A stretch of 64,000 nucleotides of DNA, from positions 43,096 through 107,095 of the forward strand of contig JAQUVX010000011.1 of the NCBI GenBank assembly GCA_028693165.1. The letters are read 5' to 3'. Of this stretch, positions 18,761-28,163 are shown in pieces (position 1 is the stretch's first letter; each line of letters starts with the position of its first letter). The notes under the pieces were generated by a model. It searched no databases. It was not told the origin of the DNA and saw only the letters and a list, made by a program, of their open reading frames with translations. The stretch comes from Lachnospiraceae bacterium (GTDB lineage Bacteria; Bacillota; Clostridia; Lachnospirales; Lachnospiraceae). The translations under genes were made by a program, and so were the position numbers.

Positions 18761-20584
18761 TTATAATTCCAAATACTTCTCCCATGATTTTTGGTTTGTT
18801 AATTTACAAATATTGGTTCGATAATCCCGCTCCGCCGTTTTAAAGTTTCTTTCCAGTGAAACAAATGCTTTCATGATTAATAAACCAATTTTAGCAAAAT
18901 CCTTATAGTGTTTCTTCAAAAGCAACGTTCTTTCTGAACCCGGTTCATACAAAAGCACTTTACTCTGTCTGAAATTCTCGAATGGTGAGTCTGGGGAAAA
19001 GCTTACTTTGATTGCATGTCTTTCTGCCGGAAGAAGCCAACCATTCAACGTAATATAATGAAGGAATGTGGCTTTTGTCTTTTCAACTCTTCGTTGCAAC
19101 AGCTCTGCTTCTCCAAAGGTCTGCTTTCGCTCCTGAATCTGCGCTTCAACTGACTCGTATTCTTCTTTTGTAAGATATTCCTCCCAGGCTTCTAACGGCT
19201 TCATCTGATACGCCATCGCACGAATCTCTTGATTCAGAATATCCGGCTGCTGACTTGCCAGCCATTCTGTCCCCTTTAAGAAATCTTCAAATCCCTTATA
19301 TACGATCAGCGCCTCCTTGTACTTTAATCGAATTAATGCAACCAGTAGTGATTTGATTACCAGCTTTTTCGCTAACCTTTTTGTATTCCCAGTTTCCTGA
19401 TGCAATGCAATCTCCATCAGATTATTGCGCACATCATAATAGATATTGGAACCTGGAAAGGTTAATTCTGCGCCCCGGTGCCATACACTGACACCATTTA
19501 AGAACACAATTCCTTTATCCTTGTTCCGAAGCCCAAACTCAATGTCATCATGGTGAAAGAATAATGGAATTGGCAGATTGTCTGCTCTTACCGTGTTCAA
19601 AGAATAGCAGCAGCACCACCATCCGGAATACCATTCATGCTCATGTCCTGTCTCTGTCAGATAAGCGCTTGTTGCCTCAGACAGTTTTCTCAAATCCAGA
19701 TGCACCCTTGGATTGATGATCTTTCCATTTTCCCAGATCTCCCCTGCACAGAACAGCCGATGTGGATAATCTTCTCTCAACATAGCTCCGCCAATCGTAA
19801 TATCCTTCCATTCGTCCTTGACCACAGAAAGGAATCCATAAATGCGGACAATCGTATCCGGTTCCAACACTGCATCGTCATCCATCAGCAACACATGCGT
19901 AAATGTTTTATTTCCCTTATATTTCAAAACCTCAATCATTCCTCTTGTAAAACCACCGGCACCGCCGGCATTCATATTCGGTACTACCACCACCTTTTCT
20001 TCACAAGTCTTCCGAAGCTGTTCAAACGCTTCACAGCCCTGCAAGGTTTGTCCATTATCAATCAGATAAACCCTCACGTGATTAGCTGCCTCTATATTAG
20101 GATTCAACAGGATTTTGTCCCGTAATTGTCTTATATTTCTTGTTACATAGGTCTCTCTTCGATAAGTGCAGATATCGATGCCAATATGAACGGGATTCTG
20201 CTTTCTATCAGCAGGCAGCGTTGCCTCCAGATACCCATCCAAGCTGCGCTGCTTTGCTGCTTCGTCTTCAATCAAAGCAAACCAGAAACACCCCGTATCA
20301 TATACCCCGTACGGGAATTCAATCTGGTACTCTTGAAGTTGGGTCGAATTCAGTTCCTCCTGCTGCACATCCTGTCCATCATGTACTATAACCAGTTTTT
20401 GATATCCCAGGCACTGAATATGCAGGGTCAACCGCTCAATATTCGTATACTTATTCCATTTTTCGAGATAAAAGAGGTTGAAATATCCGTTATAGTCAAT
20501 CCTGTGTCCGTCTCTGTGGTAATATAATTCCGAGACATCACAAACCTCTTTTGTTGGAAGCAATATGCTCTGAAGTCGAATCAT
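18761..20584 (-). CDS. GlfT2-like family 2 glycosyltransferase (probable galactofuranosyltransferase)
   Basis: A 607-residue enzyme with the layout of GlfT2: an N-terminal beta-sandwich, then a GT-A domain starting GIDICTYRRETYVTRNI, a donor loop NAGGAGGFTRGM, the metal motif LMDDDAVLEPD and the downstream HHDDIEFGLR region that holds the catalytic base. A helical C-terminal domain (from about residue 420) completes it. Family members use UDP-galactofuranose to extend a galactan. The mutase making that donor is destroyed at the far end of this operon, so the enzyme depends on another Glf copy elsewhere or is starved of donor. Product is inferred from family. Confidence 0.8.
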   Translation of the reverse strand: MIRLQSILLPTKEVCDVSELYYHRDGHRIDYNGYFNLFYLEKWNKYTNIERLTLHIQCLGYQKLVIVHDGQDVQQEELNSTQLQEYQIEFPYGVYDTGCFWFALIEDEAAKQRSLDGYLEATLPADRKQNPVHIGIDICTYRRETYVTRNIRQLRDKILLNPNIEAANHVRVYLIDNGQTLQGCEAFEQLRKTCEEKVVVVPNMNAGGAGGFTRGMIEVLKYKGNKTFTHVLLMDDDAVLEPDTIVRIYGFLSVVKDEWKDITIGGAMLREDYPHRLFCAGEIWENGKIINPRVHLDLRKLSEATSAYLTETGHEHEWYSGWWCCCYSLNTVRADNLPIPLFFHHDDIEFGLRNKDKGIVFLNGVSVWHRGAELTFPGSNIYYDVRNNLMEIALHQETGNTKRLAKKLVIKSLLVALIRLKYKEALIVYKGFEDFLKGTEWLASQQPDILNQEIRAMAYQMKPLEAWEEYLTKEEYESVEAQIQERKQTFGEAELLQRRVEKTKATFLHYITLNGWLLPAERHAIKVSFSPDSPFENFRQSKVLLYEPGSERTLLLKKHYKDFAKIGLLIMKAFVSLERNFKTAERDYRTNICKLTNQKSWEKYLEL

Positions 20585-20604
20585 GTTTTTCCATTTCCCT
20601 CTGA

Positions 20605-21624
20605 TTATCGATACTTTCGTTTCACCAGCATACTGGCTAAAGAATAGGAATGATAACCTGTTTTCCGCAGTATCTTCACTGCTTTGTTGACATTTGCCTT
20701 AAAAACATCCGGATATTGTGTCCGCAGCCGCTCATCGAATACTCGCAATTCTTCTTTCTTCTGTGGCGTATCCGGAAAGCTTAGCATGATCTTGATCTTC
20801 CCTGCCACCACCCTGGCAATAATTCCGGCAATATAACGCCGTTTGGTTTCCGTACAGGCAACCTCATGACCAAGCTTCGAATAAAAGGAGAGCAGCGACG
20901 CAATCACTCGATCGTAGTTTTTTTCATTACGCTGCATCTTCTCAATCCCCACGCTTTGACCCTGGCGGCCAATACGATACATATATACAAACGCATCCAC
21001 AAAACAGATCGTCTTTACATAAGGAATCGGATAAGTTATGTATTCTGAATCCACATAGAAACAGTGCTCATCCACATGAATCTGATTTGCTTTGAGAATC
21101 TCTGTCCGAATCGTAAGATTATGCATCTTAATATAAATCTGATCCGCGATTGCATCAAATTCATACGTTTTTTGATATTGCACATCGCGAAACGGAATCT
21201 CTATCTCAGCTTTCTTTCGAAAAGTATCCTTGTTTTTCTGCCCTTCATCGTAAGTCCAGTAAAATCCAGAGCTGACAATATCACACCTGCTGCTGCGCAG
21301 CGTCATTATAAGTAGTCGAAATGCATCCTGATCTACCCAGTCATCTGCATCGATCACTTTAAAATATCTTCCGGAAGCATTTTGGATTCCGCAATTAATC
21401 CCAGAGCCATGACCACCATTTTCTTTTGTGATCACGTAATATGTATCGGGATAGCGTGATACGTATTCTTCCGCGATTGCAGCAGAGCCATCAGTGGAAC
21501 CATCATTAATAATCAGGATCTCCAGATCCGCAAGCAGCTCCGGAATGCAAAGCGATTCCAGATTATCTCTCAAATATTGTTCTGCATTGTATGTCGGCAC
21601 CACAACTGTTAATATTTTTTCCAT
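20605..21624 (-). CDS. Family 2 glycosyltransferase
   Basis: A 339-residue GT2 with LTVVVPTYNAEQYLRDNLES, INDGSTDGSA and the metal motif VIDADDWVDQ near residue 95. The C-terminal region (MHNLTIRTEILKANQIHVDE onward) is soluble. As the second gene after the initiating sugar transferase it may add the second sugar to the lipid carrier, a position-based inference. GGAAGAACC is ahead of the ATG. Confidence 0.85.
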   Translation of the reverse strand: MEKILTVVVPTYNAEQYLRDNLESLCIPELLADLEILIINDGSTDGSAAIAEEYVSRYPDTYYVITKENGGHGSGINCGIQNASGRYFKVIDADDWVDQDAFRLLIMTLRSSRCDIVSSGFYWTYDEGQKNKDTFRKKAEIEIPFRDVQYQKTYEFDAIADQIYIKMHNLTIRTEILKANQIHVDEHCFYVDSEYITYPIPYVKTICFVDAFVYMYRIGRQGQSVGIEKMQRNEKNYDRVIASLLSFYSKLGHEVACTETKRRYIAGIIARVVAGKIKIMLSFPDTPQKKEELRVFDERLRTQYPDVFKANVNKAVKILRKTGYHSYSLASMLVKRKYR

Positions 21625-21662
21625 GGTTCTTCCATTCTATTCTCGAGCCTGATTCTCAAGCT

Positions 21663-23048
21663 CTATTCTTTTAAAGCCGGATCATCCCACTTCCCATCCT
21701 CAAAACCATCTGTTGATTCTTTCACAAGCAACACCTTCGGTGTCATCATGATCAGCTTCAAATCCATCCAGATCGAATAATTACGGATATAGGTCAAATC
21801 CAGTTTCAATTTATCATAACTGGTCGTGCAATATCTTCCGTGAACCTGCGCGTAACCGGTCAGGCCTGCTTTCACTTTGAGGCGATACTCAAATTCCGGA
21901 ATGTTCTTGGTGATGATTCTGGCCAGCTCCGGACGCTCCGGACGCGGTCCTACGAGACTCATATCTCCATTCAGAATATTAAGCAGTTGTGGCAGCTCGT
22001 CCAGTCTTGTAGCGCGAAGGAATCGTCCCACCGGCAGGACCCTCGGATCTTTCTCTCCTGCTTTGACCGGGCCGCTCTTCTTCTCAGCATCAACGATCAT
22101 CGTGCGGAACTTATAGATCTTGAACACTCTTCCGCCCTTTGTCAAGCGATCCTGCGTATAGAACACAGGGCCTCGATCCGATCCCTTGATCAAGCACGCA
22201 ATGATCAAGAAAAACGGGCTGGTAACCAGCAGCATCGCGCCAGCAATCATAACATCCTCGATCCGTTTAAGAAATGCCTGATCCCACGCCAATCCATCAT
22301 AATTACGTGACAGGTATAACGGAGAGTCGAAAATATTCAGCTCCACGGAACTCCGCAGAAGAATATCGCTCACCTTCGGAACCGTATAACTCCTGATATT
22401 CTTTCCATAGCACAGCTTTATCAACTGATTGCGTGCTCTGGCCGGAATATCCCCAATGATGACACCATCGTAATTCTCCGCCTGCTTGACGATCCGCTCG
22501 ATCCCATCATCAATCGATACGGTCACCGCAATCTCATATTTATCCTCGCGGGTATCAATTCGGTTCATCAGATGGAACATCGGTTTTCTGCCATAAACCA
22601 GCAGCAGTCGTTTTCTTGGGAACAGAAACAGGTAAACCTTCTTAAATGCAAATGCCCAGATCATGACAACGATCAGATCAACCACCGTCATAGCCAGAAA
22701 TGCTGTCGGATTATGCATGCGCTTATCAAAAAGCACGACTTGCACATAAGAGAATACATTCACTCCAATGATCGAAATCATGTGAGAATACACCAGACCC
22801 CAATATTTGTAGATTCCAATCTTCAATCCGCCATACAGGCGATGCAGCACCAGTGAAAGCACCAGGTATTCTCCTGCAACCAGCCAGTTACCGCGTCTCC
22901 AGAAAGAGATCGTCATATTCTTATTATAATAGTTCATCCACACATAATAGTAGATGGCCAGTTCCAGCAGCACAATCACCGCAGAGCTTAAAAATTTTAC
23001 AATTCGCTTATACTGCTCAAATTGACTGTTGTTCGTCTTTTCTTCCAT
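21663..23048 (-). CDS. Initiating polyprenyl-phosphate sugar-1-phosphate transferase (WbaP/PglC-type)
   Basis: About 461 residues. It has four to five N-terminal membrane segments with a CoA-binding-like domain, one more membrane segment near residue 275, and a C-terminal bacterial sugar transferase domain. That domain shows the conserved [36 protein letters not shown] (split here at [11 protein letters not shown] and MSLVGPRP) and [11 protein letters not shown] patterns. This enzyme starts the lipid-linked repeat by moving a sugar-1-phosphate to undecaprenyl phosphate. It is the first gene after the operon promoter. The ATG is used; an upstream TTG two codons away is less likely. Confidence 0.92.
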   Translation of the reverse strand: MEEKTNNSQFEQYKRIVKFLSSAVIVLLELAIYYYVWMNYYNKNMTISFWRRGNWLVAGEYLVLSLVLHRLYGGLKIGIYKYWGLVYSHMISIIGVNVFSYVQVVLFDKRMHNPTAFLAMTVVDLIVVMIWAFAFKKVYLFLFPRKRLLLVYGRKPMFHLMNRIDTREDKYEIAVTVSIDDGIERIVKQAENYDGVIIGDIPARARNQLIKLCYGKNIRSYTVPKVSDILLRSSVELNIFDSPLYLSRNYDGLAWDQAFLKRIEDVMIAGAMLLVTSPFFLIIACLIKGSDRGPVFYTQDRLTKGGRVFKIYKFRTMIVDAEKKSGPVKAGEKDPRVLPVGRFLRATRLDELPQLLNILNGDMSLVGPRPERPELARIITKNIPEFEYRLKVKAGLTGYAQVHGRYCTTSYDKLKLDLTYIRNYSIWMDLKLIMMTPKVLLVKESTDGFEDGKWDDPALKE

Positions 23049-23164
23049 TATCAATCCCTTAATTTCTTATCGTATATTACCATACAAAGCTCATCTGGCA
23101 GCACGCTTATGAAAATCCCTTTTCCTGTCCAAATATCCATGATAGGCGCAATAAACCTCAATAC

Positions 23165-23193
23165 AGTATACCATTTAACGTTTTTTTCCGCAA
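23165..23193 (-). promoter_or_regulatory. Sigma-A promoter of the polysaccharide operon
   Basis: On the minus strand TTGCGG is followed after 17 bases by TATACT, giving a predicted start about 110 bases upstream of the sugar transferase gene. It is the only convincing minus-strand promoter in this intergenic gap. Genes downstream are tightly packed, so it probably drives most of the operon. Confidence 0.65.
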
Positions 23194-23337
23194 CCTTTGT
23201 AAAGACGAAAAGAATTGGCAATCTTTTAATATTTTATTAATGTTTCCAATTCATAGAAAGATCGGATCAACTGTCACTTACCCATAAGGCAAATTTTCTG
23301 ATTTGACTTATAATCCCCCCTCAATTTCTCTCCACCA

Positions 23338-23540
23338 ATAATTTACCTTATCGGAAGTATAATTACCTCGTAATGCAATTTAGGAATTTTGAAAGAAATT
23401 TCAAAAAAAGAAAAAGGAGAGTGCATTAATTATGAGAAAGCAGACAAAATTAGTTGCAGTAACATCTGCAGCAGCCCTGCTCGCTATCGGCGCTTCCATG
23501 ACTTCTTTCGCAGCTACTGGCTGGGTAGAGGAAGATGGAA
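23338..23540 (+). repeat. Shared 5' block, copy A (silent-type switch site)
   Basis: This ~200 bp block, comprising a -10 box, untranslated leader and signal-peptide codons, recurs almost unchanged before genes B and C. In this copy TATAAT (23358-23363) is present, but the -35 position (23335-23340) reads CCAATA. The inverted repeat overlapping the -10 has a changed left arm (TTATCG instead of TTATAC; 23348-23362). The leader holds a hairpin (TTTTGAAA, GAAA loop, TTTCAAAA; 23387-23406) and AAGGAGAG. Upstream flank resembles that of copy B and differs from copy C. Confidence 0.85.
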
Positions 23541-25168
23541 CTTGGTACTTCTACGATAACGATGGCTCAAAAGTAACTGATGACTGGAAAAAATCTGGAG
23601 ACAACTGGTATTGGCTGGATGGCGAGGAAGATGGCGCTATGGCTATGGATAAGTTGGTCGAGGATGATGACGACACCTACTACGTTGACAGCACCGGTGT
23701 TATGGTAAAGAACACCTGGGTTAAGGTTGTTAACGAGGATCAGGATGATGATAGCGATCCGGCTGAGTATCACTACTACTATATGCAGTCCAATGGTAAA
23801 GCATATAAGCAGAAAGGCGATACCTTAAGCAAGAAGACCATCGATGGCAAGCAGTATGCATTTGATGCTGATGGCGTTATGTTATACGGCTGGGTTGACA
23901 AAACCGGCGAAATGCAGAACGATGATACCGGCTGGACTGGCGATGATGTAGTTTACTACTTCGGCGGCTGGGAAGATGGTTCCATGAAGACTGGTTGGCA
24001 GAGAATTTCTGTATATGATGATTCTTCCGATAAGGATGATGATTATGACTACTGGTTCAACTTCAAATCCAACGGACAGAAGAGAACCGACACCAACAAG
24101 AAGAAAATCAACAGCAAATACTATGCTTTTGATGAGCGTGGTGTAATGGTTTATGAGTGGTTCCAGACTTCTGCTTCTGAGTCTAATGCTTCACCTGCAT
24201 CTTGGAACTACTTCAGCAGTCCAGAAGATGGTGCTCGTATTTACAAGGGATGGTTCAAAGTGGCTCCGCCTACCGAGGACAACAGCTTCCTTGAGAGCGA
24301 TGATACCTTCGCAACATCTGATTCTGATGACGAGTCCGATAGATGGTACTACTCCGATGACGAAGGTCTGGTATCTGGTCAGATCAAGAAGATCAAAGGT
24401 AAATACTATGGCTTCTTCCCAGAGGGTACAAAAGCAGGTCGTATGCTGACTGGTCTGTGTGCACTGGAGATGGATGGCGAGAAGATCGTAAAGGTAATCG
24501 CTGATGATATGGATTCCGATGATCTGGACAACTTCATGGACAGCGACGATGCATTTAATGCACAGTCTGAAACCAACACTTATCTGTACTACTTCGGTAG
24601 CGATGCAGACAGCGATGGCGCTATGAAGACCGGTGCTGTAAATATCACACTGGATGGCGACAGCTATGCATTCTACTTCAACAAGACCGGCGGCGTTGAG
24701 TCCAAGGGCCGTGGTATCAACGGTGTTGATAGCAATGATTATGTATATCGCTATGGTCAGAAAGTGAAAGCTGATTCCGATGAGAAATTCATCCTGGTTT
24801 ACGCTAGCGCAGATTACGGTGATGACAGCGCGATTGTAGTTGATTATGATGGTAGTGATGTAAGAAAGGCAGCTAATGGCGGAGCCGTTGATTATCTGAC
24901 CGGACTGAGCTATCTGTCTGCTGACAGCTATGATCTGAAGAACAAAGATGGCGATACTGTTAGAGCCGTTGTAGGATTTGCAAAAGAGGATCTCTATCTT
25001 GTAAATACCAGCGGTAAGATCCAGAAGGCAGTAACTGCTAAGGTTGACGGCGATGACTGGTACTGGTACAGCACCAAGGATGATGGCGTAATGATGTACA
25101 CCAACAACAAGACCCTGACCGATACTGATCTGGCTAACAACAAATGGAAAGATTTACTTGCAAAATAA
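23432..25168 (+). CDS. Secreted cell-wall-repeat surface protein A
   Basis: A 578-residue exported protein. The signal peptide (MRKQTKLVAVTSAAALLAI, cleavage expected after SFA-A near residue 28) is followed by cell-wall/choline-binding type repeats. These have the pattern G-W-x-x-x-x-G-x-W-Y-[FY]-[YF]-D and repeated blocks such as YYMQSNGKAYK, YAFDADGVMLYGW and MKTGW. The repeats carry unusually many aspartates. No sortase motif or enzymatic domain is visible, so attachment is probably non-covalent, through repeats that may bind phosphocholine or another wall glycan. Its first ~35 codons are almost identical to genes B and C, after which the three diverge. Its 5' block lacks a good -35 box; a TATAAT further upstream (near 23311) might give weak expression. 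Confidence 0.85.
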   Translation: MRKQTKLVAVTSAAALLAIGASMTSFAATGWVEEDGTWYFYDNDGSKVTDDWKKSGDNWYWLDGEEDGAMAMDKLVEDDDDTYYVDSTGVMVKNTWVKVVNEDQDDDSDPAEYHYYYMQSNGKAYKQKGDTLSKKTIDGKQYAFDADGVMLYGWVDKTGEMQNDDTGWTGDDVVYYFGGWEDGSMKTGWQRISVYDDSSDKDDDYDYWFNFKSNGQKRTDTNKKKINSKYYAFDERGVMVYEWFQTSASESNASPASWNYFSSPEDGARIYKGWFKVAPPTEDNSFLESDDTFATSDSDDESDRWYYSDDEGLVSGQIKKIKGKYYGFFPEGTKAGRMLTGLCALEMDGEKIVKVIADDMDSDDLDNFMDSDDAFNAQSETNTYLYYFGSDADSDGAMKTGAVNITLDGDSYAFYFNKTGGVESKGRGINGVDSNDYVYRYGQKVKADSDEKFILVYASADYGDDSAIVVDYDGSDVRKAANGGAVDYLTGLSYLSADSYDLKNKDGDTVRAVVGFAKEDLYLVNTSGKIQKAVTAKVDGDDWYWYSTKDDGVMMYTNNKTLTDTDLANNKWKDLLAK

Positions 25169-25231
25169 TTTACTTTGATGAGTCTGTGACTATTGAGTAA
25201 ATTAAAGGAATATTTCTAAATTATTAAAAAG

Positions 25232-25273
25232 GAAGCTGTCGTGCTAATTACTTAGTACGGCAGCTTCTTTTTT
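25232..25273 (+). terminator. Rho-independent terminator after gene A
   Basis: GAAGCTG ... CAGCTTC stem extended by CGT/ACG with a short loop, followed by six or more T. It ends the gene A transcript before the recombinase gene. Confidence 0.85.
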
Positions 25274-25330
25274 GTTACTGTTTCTTAAAATCGGTAGTTA
25301 ATAGCAAGCACTTAGCCTATAAACTCTCTC

Positions 25331-25393
25331 TTATTTTTTGATCCAATCTTTCCAGTTATCAAGATCAGGACTCAGAGCAGTTGCGCCCTTCTT
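25331..25393 (-). pseudogene. 3' tail of a lost cell-wall-repeat gene, inverted
   Basis: The minus strand encodes KKGATALSPDLDNWKDWIKK followed by TAA. This resembles the C-terminal tails of proteins A (NNKWKDLLAK-stop) and B (DLDGWKKW). It is too short and has no start, so it is a leftover of a further homologue that once lay tail-to-tail with gene A, as gene C does with gene B. The match is short, so moderate confidence. Confidence 0.55.
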
Positions 25394-25423
25394 GAATATA
25401 AGGACTGAAATGCTCCACGCAAA

Positions 25424-25451
25424 TAGTCAATCCTGGCTTTTTCTGTATAAT
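25424..25451 (+). promoter_or_regulatory. Probable promoter of the recombinase gene
   Basis: TAGTCA, 16 bases, TATAAT; the -10 is perfect and the -35 matches four of six. An imperfect inverted repeat (GATAAAATGT / ACATTTATC, about 25460-25487) sits in the leader and could affect expression. Confidence 0.5.
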
Positions 25452-25512
25452 AAAGGGGCGATAAAATGTCCGTCATGTACATTTATCAGCTTTTATTACA
25501 AAGGAGAAGAAT

Positions 25513-26316
25513 ATGAACGAGGATTTTAAAGAGTACCTGCTGAATCAGAATCTATCAGCGAACACGGTTACATCCTATTTATGCGCCATAAAGCAATATG
25601 CAAATAGGTACAACGATATAACTCAACACAATTTGCGGGATTATAAAGCATTTTTGATGGAAGATTATAAACCGCAGACAGTCAACTTGCGGGTCAGAGC
25701 CATAAACTGCTATCTGGAAAGCATTGGAAAAGAGAATTGGAAACTGTCTTCTGTCAAGGTTCAGCAGAAACCGTTTCTGGAGAATGTCATTAGCGAGGCG
25801 GATTACCTTTATTTTAAAAATTGCCTGAAACGTGACGATGAACTGTATTGGTATTTTGTGGTTCGCTTTCTGGCCGCCACGGGTGCCAGGGTCAGTGAAC
25901 TGGTACAGATCAAGACAGAGCATGTCAAGATCGGATATCTGGATCTTTATGCAAAAGGTGGCAAATTGCGAAGAATTTATATTCCGGCAGTTCTACAAAA
26001 AGAAGCTCTGGTATGGCTAAAAGACTCGGACAAGCAAAGCGGATTTATCTTTTTAAACAAATATGGAGATCGTATTACTGCGAGAGGGATTGCCGGTCAA
26101 TTAAAGCACATGGCAATTCGATACGATCTGGATCCGACCGTGGTGTATCCGCATTCATTTAGGCATCGTTTCGCCAAGAATTTTCTGGAGCGGTACAATG
26201 ATATCGCTTTGTTGGCGGATCTCATGGGGCATGAAAGCATTGAGACAACGCGTATCTATCTGAGAAAAACGAGTACCGAGCAACAAAATTTGGTAAATGA
26301 AATCGTAGATTGGTAA
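25513..26316 (+). CDS. Tyrosine site-specific recombinase
   Basis: A 267-residue integrase-fold protein. Residues 1-80 form the SAM-like core-binding domain (NLSANTVTSYLCAIKQY). The catalytic domain shows the first arginine in ATGARVSELVQI, the H-x-x-R box in PHSFRHRFAKNF, the second histidine in LMGHESIETT and the tyrosine nucleophile in TRIYLRKT. All catalytic residues are present, so it should be active. Size and lack of phage or conjugation genes nearby fit a stand-alone DNA-inversion recombinase rather than an element integrase. It lies between homologous surface-protein genes whose 5' blocks contain inverted repeats, the expected arrangement for a phase-variation switch. AAGGAGAAG precedes the ATG. 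Confidence 0.9.
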   Translation: MNEDFKEYLLNQNLSANTVTSYLCAIKQYANRYNDITQHNLRDYKAFLMEDYKPQTVNLRVRAINCYLESIGKENWKLSSVKVQQKPFLENVISEADYLYFKNCLKRDDELYWYFVVRFLAATGARVSELVQIKTEHVKIGYLDLYAKGGKLRRIYIPAVLQKEALVWLKDSDKQSGFIFLNKYGDRITARGIAGQLKHMAIRYDLDPTVVYPHSFRHRFAKNFLERYNDIALLADLMGHESIETTRIYLRKTSTEQQNLVNEIVDW

Positions 26317-26373
26317 TTGCCGTCGTCAAGATGGTTTGGCCTTCAAGCATCATCTAAAATATATAGAAAGTGA

Positions 26374-26418
26374 AAGCCACCGTGCTGGGATACCTTAGTA
26401 TCTCTAACGCGGTGGCTT
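26374..26418 (+). terminator. Hairpin between recombinase and wzy-like gene
   Basis: AAGCCACCG pairs with CGGTGGCTT, with an inner GATAC/GTATC stem. The genes on both sides converge here, so it probably ends transcription from either side, although the U-tract is weak. Confidence 0.6.
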
Positions 26419-26449
26419 AATTCAACGATATAGCTCTATTGTTAACGAA

Positions 26450-28069
26450 TTATTGCAACTTCTTGTCCTTACACATAGAAACACCTGCGCTCAGCAGCAG
26501 CCACATCATCGGTGTAGCAATCGGCAGATTCAAGTTCACAATCGCCTGAAATGCGTAGCACAAAACCGCACACAGACAGCCTAAAATCAATGGATTTTTT
26601 GCATTATTTTTTATCATCCGATAACAAGAACTAATTAAAAATGTCATATAAGCGATAACTCCGAAAAGTCCAATCGTCACAAGAAACTGCAAATATTCAT
26701 TGTGTGCACTGTCAAAAACCTGCCCGGTCACCTCGGTCATTTCACCTCGGAAATTTCGGACTGTCAAAATGCCAAAGGTATCCGGACCATATCCAAATAT
26801 TTTTTTCATAATTGGGAACTCCTGATACAGTTCAAACGATTTGCGCCAGATATAACCGCGATTTGTACCCCATGCATCACTAAACACCAGGTACTTGCCT
26901 AGGCTGCCATAACGAGTTCCATTACCGGCAACGTTGGCATCAAACAGCATAAAGCAAACAACTAGAATTCCAAACATCATAAGAGCTGTCCAACAGTATA
27001 CAAGCCGTCTGCCAAGCTCTGGGTTATCGTTCTTACCTTTGCACACAAAGAAATAGAATGCAGCAGCCAGAATCCACAAACCTATTACAATGATCATCAA
27101 GCCGCCAAAATTCACCATTAGATTGAACAAACTGTCCAGCCCAATTACGACATTGGCAAACTTCTGGTTAATCCAGTCAATGCATTGGATTACGGTCATA
27201 AATGTCGCTAGGATAATTAGATAACGCAATACGCCCTGCCGGTTTCGGAACAGCATAAAGGGCAGAAACGCGAACAGTGCACCAATCGCAAGATACGCAT
27301 TATCGCTACAGCCCATGATAATTGCGAAAAAAGTTACTACCATACAGATGTAATACCATACAGATACCAACTTGTTTTTCGCTGTTGCAAACAACGCTGT
27401 TGCAAAGCCCATCAGAATCGCCACGTATGCGGTATACGTATTGATATTACCAACTGTAGAAGTAAACATTGTGGACTGCTCCGGCTTAATCTTTCCCCTG
27501 AAGTTCAATATATCCATCTGAAAATAGTCGGTAATTCCAATATAGCACATTATCATTCCGCTGATCAGGAATAGCTGTAAAATCCAGCTTTTCGCCTTCC
27601 AGAAGCGGCTGATGATAAAGTAGAAGGCTACATACAAGGTGATCAAAAACAATCCGCTGTATCGTCCTTCATTTCCCCAAAATGCCTCAAACAAGTATTT
27701 TGACTGCAGCGTAGAAATCAGACAAATGATCCAAAATATAATTACCGCCAGATCCGCCAAGCAAAACGTGGTTTTCCAGTTCTTCGGCGCAAGTTTGGAA
27801 AACAGTTTTTTAGCATGTTCTCCGCCGAATTCCTTAAGATCAACAAACAGCATGATGGTCGACAGCAGTAAAATGATTGTAATCATTCCAAGCACTGGTA
27901 TATAAAACCATTTATATTTGGTCTCCAGAATATTAAAATAAGAATTATCATAAACAAGCGGGAATACGGTGACCAGTATGAACAGAAAGAATGTAATCAC
28001 ATTACTGATCAGGGAGGAACAGGTGGTCGCAAAACTGTCCTGCTTTCCTATCATTTCCTTTTTTGCCAT
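26450..28069 (-). CDS. O-antigen polymerase/ligase family membrane protein (Wzy/WaaL-like)
   Basis: About 539 residues with roughly twelve membrane segments and a periplasmic-type loop (around FGYGPDTFGILTVRN, then FDSAHNEYLQFLVTIGLFG near residue 455-475). That HNEYLQ pattern is the hallmark of the O-antigen ligase/polymerase (Wzy_C) family. It would polymerise or attach lipid-linked repeats outside the membrane. The ATG has GGAGGAAG ahead; the longer TTG start is unlikely. It has its own promoter and lies apart from the main polysaccharide operon, between the recombinase and surface gene B, inside the segment that an A-C inversion would flip. Confidence 0.85.
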   Translation of the reverse strand: MAKKEMIGKQDSFATTCSSLISNVITFFLFILVTVFPLVYDNSYFNILETKYKWFYIPVLGMITIILLLSTIMLFVDLKEFGGEHAKKLFSKLAPKNWKTTFCLADLAVIIFWIICLISTLQSKYLFEAFWGNEGRYSGLFLITLYVAFYFIISRFWKAKSWILQLFLISGMIMCYIGITDYFQMDILNFRGKIKPEQSTMFTSTVGNINTYTAYVAILMGFATALFATAKNKLVSVWYYICMVVTFFAIIMGCSDNAYLAIGALFAFLPFMLFRNRQGVLRYLIILATFMTVIQCIDWINQKFANVVIGLDSLFNLMVNFGGLMIIVIGLWILAAAFYFFVCKGKNDNPELGRRLVYCWTALMMFGILVVCFMLFDANVAGNGTRYGSLGKYLVFSDAWGTNRGYIWRKSFELYQEFPIMKKIFGYGPDTFGILTVRNFRGEMTEVTGQVFDSAHNEYLQFLVTIGLFGVIAYMTFLISSCYRMIKNNAKNPLILGCLCAVLCYAFQAIVNLNLPIATPMMWLLLSAGVSMCKDKKLQ

Positions 28070-28121
28070 AACAGCTTCCTCCAATTATTTTCTATGCATG
28101 CCTCGATCCGCACACGTTTAT

Positions 28122-28150
28122 ATCATAACATTGAATCCCTTTTTTCGCAA
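28122..28150 (-). promoter_or_regulatory. Promoter of the wzy-like gene
   Basis: Minus-strand TTGCGA, 17 bases, TATGAT, about 50 bases upstream of the start codon. It ends about 14 bases before shared block B begins, so the wzy promoter and the B switch site diverge from the same short region. Confidence 0.6.
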
Positions 28151-28163
28151 TTCCTCCTCACCA

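Noticed and set aside
25513-26316. Integrase of a prophage or conjugative element
   Set aside because: No phage, conjugation or attachment-site signals nearby; the context is surface-protein repeats.
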